Origin: Lonicera japonica | Lineage: Eukaryota; Streptophyta; Magnoliopsida; Dipsacales; Caprifoliaceae | Length of the DNA: 64,000 nucleotides | Direction: 5' to 3' | NCBI GenBank assembly: GCA_021464415.1 | Contig: CM038466.1 | Coordinates: 51,804,039 to 51,868,038, forward strand | Shown here: positions 56,573 to 64,000 of the stretch, piece by piece | Position numbering within the stretch: the first letter of the stretch is position 1 | Layout of the letters: each line of letters starts with the position of its first letter | Position numbers and translations under genes: made by a program | Notes under the pieces: generated by a model | Database searches by the model: none | Seen by the model: the letters and a program-made list of their open reading frames with translations, nothing else | Told to the model about the DNA's origin: nothing

Positions 56573-57435
56573 ATGGACGGTCAGAAAAGTACGGCGAAGC
56601 TCACGAGGACTAATTCTTCACTACTCCGATCATCTCCGACGATAAGATCATCAATTCATAGCCTTTCTTCCATGAACGAGATTGAACCGGAACAAGAAGA
56701 TATTGAAGAGCAAAAGCCTCATAAACCCGGTTCAACACCGGTTCAGTCCGGTTGGAACCGGGTTCTTCGGGTTCTTGGATTTGCTCTGTTTTCTTTGTAC
56801 ACCCTTTTTGTGTATTTCAACAGAGATGAGATTTACTCTTCTGAAAATCTTCTCTTAGGCCTCATTTTCGTCGCAATAGCTTTATTTTACGGGGCGAAAA
56901 ACCATAATTCGATCCACAAGAGTTACACAAATTTCAAGAATTTGTGTAATGAGTATGCAAATTTTCTTGGGTTTTGCAAGAGCAATGCGAAACCGGTTCA
57001 ATGGTTCATTGGTGAAGGTGAACCCATGATTCAAAAAGAAAATAAAAAAATGGGGAAGGAAATTTTGAGAGAAGGGGTTGAATTTTACAGCAATGGGGAT
57101 TTTTATGAAGGGGAGTTTCACAATGGGAAGTGTAATGGGAGTGGGGTGTACAATTACTTTGTGAATGGGAGGTATGAAGGTGATTGGATAGAGGGAAAAT
57201 ATGATGGAAATGGGATAGAAAGTTGGGCAAGGGGGAGTAGGTATAGGGGACAGTATAGGCAAGGTTTGAGGCATGGGTATGGGGTTTATAGGTTTTATAC
57301 AGGGGATTCGTATGCAGGGGAGTGGTTTAATGGGCAAAGCCATGGTGTTGGTGTTCAAAGTTGCGGTGATGGGAGTTGTTATGTTGGTGAATTCAAATGT
57401 GGTGTTAAACATGGGATTGGGTGTTACCATTTCAG
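56573..57435 (+). CDS. MORN gene exon 1
   Basis: It encodes residues 1-287 and two bases of 288. The membrane hairpin (VLGFALFSLYTLFVYF, LLLGLIFVAIALFYGA) is followed by five MORN repeats, e.g. GDFYEGEFHNGKCNGSG and RYEGDWIEGKYDGNGIE. The donor is TTTCAG/gtttgt. Beyond the donor the frame stays open to 57562 but turns T-rich and intron-like. Confidence 0.88.
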
Positions 57436-59976
57436 GTTTGTGGTTCTTCAACTTTCTCAATTGGAGTTTTTTGATTTTTTGAATTTGAATCTTGATTCTT
57501 GGATTTTTGTGGGTTTTTTGATGAACTTTTTTTTTGTGGAATTTTCATATTTTAGTTCTTGATCTTTCTAAGATGTGAATCTTGGACTTTCTTGGGTTAT
57601 TTGGATGCTTATTTTTAAAGATTTTAATGATCAATGGAGCTTGATGTTTTCAAAATCACTAAAAAGGGAAGTTATAATTTTTTTTTTTGGAGGTGTTTGA
57701 TAAATTGTTCTCATGGTGGTTACCATTTGAGGTTTGATACTACTTTTTGGATTCTTTATGTTCTCTGTGTACTTTTATTTTATTTTTCCATTTGATCTTA
57801 TTTGGAAAAAAACAAATTGTCATTGGTGTCCTTTTTGGTACTAATTGTTGTTTAGTTCTTAATTTTTAACTGGGTTAATTTTCTTGTTCCTAGGATGTGA
57901 ATCTTGGATTTTTCTGGTTGTATAGATGCTATTATTTTTTATTATAAATGACCAATAGAACTATCTTTTAACAATTACTAAGGTTTATTTTTTGGTGTAA
58001 GTGATCTCATGGTGTTACCATTTGAGGGTTGATTTCTTGAACTTCAATTGAGGTTTCTTGAATATTGAACTTTATTTTGATGATCTTATTGGGTTGTTAT
58101 GAAACTATTATTATATGATCAAAATGTTCACATCGTGTTACTATTTTTAAATCCTTATAGATTAATTATTTCCTAATTTAATGTTAGTTTCTTGGGGAGT
58201 TTATTAATGGATAAAAGATTGAATCTTTGTTGATATCTTGAAAGATTCTTGACATCCTGTTGCTTGCTATGGTTTAATTTTCTTTTAAATTTATTTATTT
58301 GTACGTAGTGGTTGATTTACCCTCATGAATGGAATTGATATTGAATTTTGAAATCTTGGTAATCTTTTCGTAAGCAACATAACCTCAATTATTGGGCTTC
58401 TTATTTTTGGATTCCTTTCTTCATTTTTAAGCCTCAAACATATTTGGATTAGCGTTTGATTTTTCGTACAATTATGACATTAGTAATGATTGTGTTTTGA
58501 CTCTTTAATGGATCTCAACATGTTTGTTGAGATCTTGTATTTTGACAAATAACTTTCTGAATTTTATACTTTGAGCATAGAGTGCATTGCAGTATTGTAC
58601 CCTTTGGGAAGAATATGAAAGGATCAACAGTATGGTATGAGTGCCGAATTTGGCTCATGTACAACACTACAATGCACTCGTGTTGATTTCCAAATCTCGA
58701 TTTAGTTTCTTCTTTACTTCATTGCATAATCTTTTGTACGAACAATAATAATAATACTTCTAATATTTTTTCAGAAATGGAGATAAATACGCCTGGAGAG
58801 TATTTTGGAGATAAAATTCATGGATTCGGCATTTATCACTTTGCTAATGGCCATTGTTATGAGGGTTCTTGGCATGAAGGCCGTAAGCAAGGCTACGGTA
58901 TGTATACTTTCCGAAGCAGCGACACAAGATGCGGCGAATGGGACGGTGGCAATCTCAAGACCACCCTTCCTCCACTAACTCCATCCGTCCTCCGAGCCAT
59001 TCAGGTAAATTATTTTACCAATTAAGTGTTATTGTTAAAGCAGAAATAACTAGTTCTTACATAGCAATCAATGAATTGACTTGTGGTACTCTATCCATGA
59101 CGAATGATGCATTGACCAGAGCTGGTCCTGACCAATTTTAGGCCCCGGGCGAAATTTTAAAATGATGCCCCTTTTATAAATAAATATATTAATTTTTTTA
59201 TATTAAAAAAAAGCAATTAATTTTTGTATTCTGCCAAAAACACATTACAATTAAAAATTGAAAGTGTTTACCAACTTCATTTTAAAATGTACAGGTTTAC
59301 ATGTCTTTAAAACCAATATAACGATAATTCAAGCACTTATATATATATGCTACATCTTCAACCTTCATGTACATTTTCATCTTCTAAAAAATTTCTAGAT
59401 GCTCCAAAATGACGCTAAGAGGGCAATAGGCAATTGCAAAAGGAAGAGATGAAGATTGAAGAATAATAAAAGAATAGGCATAGCTTTGTTTTTTTTTTTA
59501 ATTTTGGTCAATGGAAAATAGTCAAAGACGAAGAGATCGACTTTAGAAATTTGTATCATTTTATTGGAAAGTTACCTTATTAAATAAAGATTTTTGAAAA
59601 GATATTTTATTTATTTAATATTTTTTTAACATATACTTATTATATTATATATACATACAAAAAATTTGGTGCATTTTTTTATTTTTGGACCCTGGGCGGT
59701 CGCACTGTCCTGCGCTGCCCTAGGGCCGGCCTTGACATTGACTTGTCCTTTTTTATGAAAGTGCGACACAATTGCTTATTTATTTTGCCATTTTTGTTCA
59801 TTGAAATGCAGGCAGCTAGAAATACAGCCGATAGCGCAATCCACTTGCGCCGGGTGGATGAGCAAGTGAACAAGGCAGTTACTGCCGCAAACAGAGCTGC
59901 AACCGCCGCGAGAGTTGCTGCTATTAAAGCCGTTAATAACAGAATAAAGGGCAAATTTTGCGACTCTGATGTCTAA
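56573..59976 (+). CDS. MORN-repeat membrane protein gene with a frameshift in exon 2
   Basis: Three exons, 56573-57435, 58775-59004 and 59812-59976, have consensus GT/AG borders. The start is the first in-frame ATG (MDGQKSTAK); the frame is open upstream but no earlier in-frame ATG exists. Restoring one base would give about 418 residues: a polar N-terminus, two membrane segments (about 64-82 and 93-108), seven MORN repeats (176 to about 335), and a C-terminal RVDEQVNKAV...ANRAATAARVAA helix region. This architecture is that of the plant MORN family often misnamed SET7/9-like in Arabidopsis annotations. MORN repeats generally mediate membrane or lipid association; the plant protein's role is not established. 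An extra T in GCCTGGAGAG (about 58794) shifts the frame and gives a stop at 58812-58814, after residue 300. Splice sites, the last exon and the stop remain intact, so this is a young disruption, a polymorphism or a sequence error. Confidence 0.85.
58775..59004 (+). CDS. MORN gene exon 2, carrying a +1 base
   Basis: The acceptor is TTTTTTCAG. The first codons AGA-AAT-GGA-GAT-AAA-TAC-GCC read RNGDKYA, the start of MORN repeat 6, then the frame is lost. The register one base later reads GEYFGDKIHGFGIYHFA and NGHCYEGSWHEGRKQGYG, the remainder of repeat 6 and repeat 7. The donor is ATTCAG/gtaaat. No alternative donor or acceptor that I can see repairs the frame without deleting conserved residues. 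Confidence 0.85.
59005..59811 (+). other. MORN gene intron 2, enlarged by a hAT element
   Basis: Of 807 bp, 618 are the hAT insertion and 8 its target duplication, leaving an ancestral intron of about 181 bp. Splice borders gtaaat...gcag are untouched. Intron 1 (57436-58774, 1,339 bp) shows no recognisable insertion. Confidence 0.85.
59117..59734 (+). mobile_element. Non-autonomous hAT-like element in MORN intron 2, 618 bp
   Basis: The left end CAGAGCTGGTCCTG and right end (reverse complement CAAGGCCGGCCCTAG) form imperfect terminal repeats. The flanks GCATTGAC (59109-59116) and ACATTGAC (59735-59742) are a 7-of-8 target duplication. Ends are GC-rich, the centre is AT-rich, and there is no transposase. 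The open frame 59679-59954 on the minus strand is an antisense artefact covering the element edge and exon 3. Confidence 0.85.
59812..59976 (+). CDS. MORN gene exon 3
   Basis: It encodes AARNTADSAIHLRRVDEQVN, then KAVTAANRAATAARVAAIKA and a short KGKFCDSDV end before TAA. This conserved alanine-rich tail is the family's C-terminal hallmark. It is in frame with exon 2 in the register downstream of the extra T. Confidence 0.9.
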   Translation, partial: AARNTADSAIHLRRVDEQVNKAVTAANRAATAARVAAIKAVNNRIKGKFCDSDV

Positions 59977-60175
59977 GTTTGTAATTTTTGTTCTCTTTTT
60001 AAAAACCATATTTGTAATTTTTCTTTAAGTAGATTGCAATGTACGACGAAGATGAGCCACCCCGGTTGGCGAAAGCTGATTGGAGGTTGAGAAGAGTGTG
60101 TTTTTCATTTTAGGTTTCCGGTTGGCCGTTGTAATTTGTATATAAACCGATATTTATATCAATGGAAGATTTTTC
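59977..60175 (+). other. Probable 3' untranslated region of the MORN gene
   Basis: About 200 bp after the stop is T-rich, with TTTGTAATTTGTATATAAAC near 60132 that could serve as a plant far-upstream/near-upstream polyadenylation element. The exact end cannot be fixed. Confidence 0.4.
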
Positions 60176-61640
60176 GAGTTCTTTTGTTATATTTTTTGTG
60201 TTTGGTAGCACAATTCCGTGGATGTTTGTGTTATTTCTTGAAAAGTCGTGTTAACATGTACCTTTTAACAAAAGTTTAAAACACATATCTCATAGGAATA
60301 TATTTTTTTATTAATAATATACTTAACGTGTACTTAAGACACAAATTATTATTTTTTCTTAAAAAATGAAATGCAAGTTCATAAATGACTTGTACTACGA
60401 AAATTAATTTGTTGAAATTAATGCAGTTAATACCATTAAGCGGTACCAAACATTTGTTAAAAACTAATTAAGTGGTACCAAACACATATGTATAGGCTCT
60501 AGCTATGTGTAGCTAAAATTGTTTTCAGTATAAATTTTTTTTATTCAAATAATGTGTTTTTTGTCCTATCTATTTGGTTAATTTGTATAACTGAATGACA
60601 ATTAATAATGCTATTTTCTGCAAAGATTAGTTAGTTTGCATCGAAATGTGTATTGAGTGTAAAAGTGAATTACAATCTTAATATTTACAAAAGACACTTA
60701 AAAACATTATTTTACATTTTTATTGTGAGGAAAACATATTCCTATATAATTTATAAATAATTAAACACAACCATAATCTATGGGGCAGAAACTTTTGGTG
60801 GGGTTGAACCATGAAGCACCATGATTGTGGTTTGTTGTACTCTAATGAGATCATGAGTTTTGGCACAACTTGTTAAATTTTACATCATCATCAACAACAA
60901 GAAGACAACAAGTTGCATAGAAGGGTCTCTTATCTAAATGATGGAGCCTTATCCCAAGTGTTTTAAGGATTGTTTGAAATGTGCAATTTGATAAAGATCA
61001 AGGCAAAACTAATTATTATATTAGTATCTTAATGATATGTATTGGTGCAATGTATTATATTCTTATTAAGCTTTTATTTTTTTTCTCATCCATTGTGGTC
61101 GCTAATCCTTACCAATCACAACGGAGGCTGTGGCAACCTTATCGGAGTTTCAACTCCCACGGCTATCATATAAAGGTGGAATGACATTTTAAGTAAATTA
61201 AAAGATATGTCATACTCTCTAGTGCGGTCAAAACTAGATATTTATTTTACATAATTGTTATTCTTTTACATAATTTGTCATTTTTTGTCATCTTGTCTTC
61301 ATCTTTTTAATACAATATATAATGGATAGATCAAGGTGATTCAAGGATTGGGAGGGGGCTAAACTTCAGTGCCCGCCCTATGTTAACATTCGTACTCTAA
61401 ACCACTTGATCTTATTAAGCTCATATCTTCCATTTGCATTCTTCATAATGTAGAAAGATATGTAACAAATTGAATTGGAAGAATCCAACCAGTTATGTAA
61501 GGGCACAATGGCATATTTAAATCATCCAAATGCTTTCTCGTCTTAAATTAATAGTCATAATATACATGCATGTTAGAACTTCTCAAATTGATAATCTCAT
61601 TTTATTTTAGCACTACTAAAAATATTATTTTAATTTCAAC
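60176..61640. other. No gene recognised
   Basis: AT-rich intergenic DNA. Two closely spaced phrases, TTAAGCGGTACCAAACA (60437) and TTAAGTGGTACCAAACA (60469), may be a decayed MITE terminus. The 60981-61184 frame is unremarkable. Confidence 0.4.
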
Positions 61641-61805
61641 TGACTACATGCTCTAGGCGCATGAAGAAGGGCAAGCCCCTATCTCTAAAGGGGTTTACGA
61701 ATGAGCGGAGAGCTCAACGCCGAAGTGAGAAAGATGGATTGTTATCCATTCGAAAAACCTATAGGAATTCCCATTTCTCTTTCATTTCGCTTTTCTATAA
61801 CTTCT
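61641..61805. other. Compositionally distinct patch, possible organelle-derived insert
   Basis: About 165 bp with markedly higher GC than its surroundings contains AAGGGCAAGCCCCTATC, AAAGGGGTTTACGAATGAGC and GGAGAGCTCAACGCCGAAG. The texture resembles plant mitochondrial DNA, but I cannot name a source. No coding frame is recognisable. Confidence 0.3.
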
Positions 61806-63596
61806 CTATCTCAAGAGATGAAGTCTTTAATTAACAAATGTACCTAAAATCACACGATATACAATAAATTATATTAGCTACCATAAATTGAGATAAAATT
61901 AGTGCACGTTTTTTAAAATAAATTTAAAATATTAAAATTAAAGTGAGATTACCAAAGAAAGGGGGAGTAATAGACAACAAATTAAATATACCCTATACCC
62001 AACGCTTCTTGAAATCTTAATCTTTGGTAGAATTAAATAAACAATTTTCATGATAGAAAGTGGAGTCAAATTTGGACATGTATTTTCTCAGATTATAGTT
62101 ACGGGTATAAATGTGAGATGCTCAAACGTTTAGTGAAATGGAACTTTATAAAAATAAATGCATGCCCATGCACATGTCACAGATTTAACGACATGATCAA
62201 CGTCAGATAACGTGAGGGATCTTGGCACCATTTTACGCTTTCTCATTTGTCCCTCTTTTATTTTAATTTAATTTTATGTGCATATTTATTTAAGAACCGA
62301 ATACTATTGTGCAATATATAAATTAATGAAGGTAATATATTTGTAACTGTTTGAAATTGTCCTTAACGAACTTTTATATCCATAAATATATATTCATGAG
62401 AATTTATTTTTAATTACACGATAAAACTTGTTTCCTAATTACAAAGTGCACATTCCACATTGAGTTAAGTTGAAATTGTTTTTAAAAATGGGCAAATTTG
62501 GTCCAAATAATTTCTTTCAAAATGAATACAAAGAGAATAGGGATTTTCGATAATAAATCTCTCATAAAACTTTTTTGACGAGAGATCCATCCATGCCAAT
62601 TAAAGCATTATTTTGGACAAAAATACCTTCTTATTGTCTTTTCTAATTTGTTTCTTTTTTAAGAATAGAATAACTTGCATATTAATATCTTATATAATAT
62701 TTTCTCATCTATATACATATAACTTTTGCACAAAAGTTATACGAGTGAGTTTCATCCGTATCAGTATATTTCTTAACTTATCCGCTGTGTTCTGCTTTAA
62801 AATTTAAATATTGGGATGATAAATTTAGCCTAAATTTTAAGTGCTCCGCTATGAATGCTCTAACAAAGGCAGATGCATTATAATAAAGGGTTAATATTAA
62901 TATTTCACTCTATGATAACATATTTTATAGAAGAACTAAATATATGATTATAGAAAAGAAAAGTGAAATCTTTAGTTTTGAAGAATATCATTGGAGGAAG
63001 ATATTGAACCACTGGCCTTCCAAATGAAAAATAAAGTTATTATACCCTGAAACCCAAATTTTATTTATTAAAATAAAATAAATTTTTGGCATGTATACCA
63101 GCATCCAATCCTTATAACTTTATAACTTGAACATATGAATAATTATAAAATTAAAATGTCATTATTTTATGCAAATATATAACAAATATGCCTCTTTAAA
63201 TTAAAAGAATTTAAATAATAATTCACTAAATTAACAAATGAAGAGGACATGTGCTTTTTTGTTCATGCAAAGATAATGTAGGGCTTATTTTTGTATTATT
63301 ATTATTCTTTATGTTTTAGCACATGGTGTGTGGCCTTAAAGTGAAAACTCCTAACTTTTCATGCATGCTTGATTCATTCTCTCTCTCTCTCTCTCTACAT
63401 TTAAATATGAAAGAAAAATCAACTTTTTCCTTCTTCCTTTTGCTCTTTTCAATTTTAAATTTATGCTTGATTTTTGATCTTTTTCAGACAAAATTTGAAA
63501 TTTAAATAATTTACAATACACTGTGGCAGGGCCCTATAGTGGTGCCATTCTGCGATAGCACCTCCTAAAGTCTATACAAATATAAGGTTGTAGATA

Positions 63597-63597
<1 letters not shown>
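61806..63597. other. No gene recognised
   Basis: AT-rich intergenic DNA. A (CT)n run lies at 63379-63396. The 62613-62807 and 63323-63505 frames are hydrophobic low-complexity chance frames. Confidence 0.45.

Positions 63598-63638
<41 letters not shown>
63598..63638 (+). repeat. (ATT)n microsatellite
   Basis: About 13-14 perfect ATT units. Likely polymorphic in length. Confidence 0.95.
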
Positions 63639-64000
63639 GAATGAATTTTAGTTCAGATGTTATGAATGCGCACTCTTTATATTAGCGGATTGGGTTTGAA
63701 CCTCCTTAGTGGCAGTTTAACATAATTGTTAATTTATTTCTTAAAATATGGTAATAGTGTGTAGGTATAGTGAAATCAGAGCGAAAGTAAGCTTTCGTCG
63801 AAGAACTCTAGAAATAAAAAATTCAGGTTTAACTCTAGTCCTTGACTAGAATTTTATTTTTATTGGCATATGATTAAAAGAAATTTTAATTAGTAAAGTT
63901 TAATGATAACACTCCATTATGTCATATATTCTTTTGGTTTGATTCATCTCACGTATCCCATCCAATTAATCAAACTCAAAACCTATCAGCTTAGTGCATG
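63639..64000. other. No gene recognised
   Basis: AT-rich DNA to the end of the window; no frames or termini recognised. Confidence 0.4.

Noticed and set aside
56882..57460. 192-codon minus-strand frame across the MORN exon
   Set aside because: It is the antisense of the glycine-rich MORN codons, which gives proline-rich nonsense.
59679..59954. Minus-strand 91-codon alanine-rich protein
   Set aside because: It is antisense to MORN exon 3 and the edge of the hAT element.
1..64000. tRNA or rRNA genes
   Set aside because: No tRNA-like A/B-box pair with a foldable cloverleaf and no rRNA core sequence was noticed on reading. A covariance-model scan would be decisive but could not be run.

Overview
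The window reads as nuclear DNA of a flowering plant, most likely a eudicot. It is AT-rich and intron-bearing, and it is dense in plant transposon families: PIF/Harbinger MITEs with TAA/TTA target duplications, hAT elements with 8-bp duplications, Helitrons ending in CTAG, a Pack-MULE, plant L1-type LINEs with a terminal RNase H, and an LTR-retrotransposon solo LTR. There are no bacterial-type operons, no CRISPR array, and I found no tRNA or rRNA genes. Most frames longer than 60 codons are chance or antisense frames. The species cannot be named from the sequence alone.

Layout. 0-4 kb: old dispersed repeats and a 458-bp Helitron whose empty site is preserved at 29.4 kb. 4-8.4 kb: unassigned, probably decayed transposon DNA. 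8.4-10.5 kb: truncated LTR. 10.5-16.3 kb: a large inverted repeat whose two arms carry broken copies of an STP-like sugar transporter gene. 16.3-21.5 kb: mostly anonymous, with a few exon-like segments on the minus strand and a LINE scrap. 21.5-25.3 kb: a four-level nest of MITEs, hAT elements and a solo LTR, nearly every level marked by its target duplication. 26-27.4 kb: a 0.6-kb tandem duplication. 27.8-30.7 kb: a second Helitron with a MITE inside, then a dispersed repeat with another MITE. 31.9-34.6 kb: two short 5'-truncated LINEs, one with a 79-bp target duplication. 36.7-43.1 kb: a 6.4-kb LINE whose 5' part is inverted relative to its RNase H/poly(A) end, bounded by a 16-bp target duplication, as expected from twin priming. 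43.5-47.7 kb: MITEs, a tandem duplication and a hAT element. 48.6-50.0 kb: a Pack-MULE carrying a broken ankyrin-repeat/ANKRD13-like sequence. 50.2-51.6 kb: a foldback element. 53.2-54.7 kb: a palindromic mini-array and a small foldback MITE.

The only convincing host gene is at 56.1-60.2 kb, plus strand. It has three exons encoding a protein with an N-terminal membrane hairpin, seven MORN repeats and a conserved alanine-rich C-terminus. Its second exon carries one extra base that breaks the frame in the sixth MORN repeat, so the sequence as given encodes a 300-residue truncated protein instead of about 418 residues. Its second intron carries a 618-bp hAT-type element. From 60.2 to 64 kb nothing clearly genic is visible.

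The value of the window is mainly as a transposition record: insertion orders, empty sites, target duplications, gene capture and an inverted gene duplication can be read directly from the sequence.
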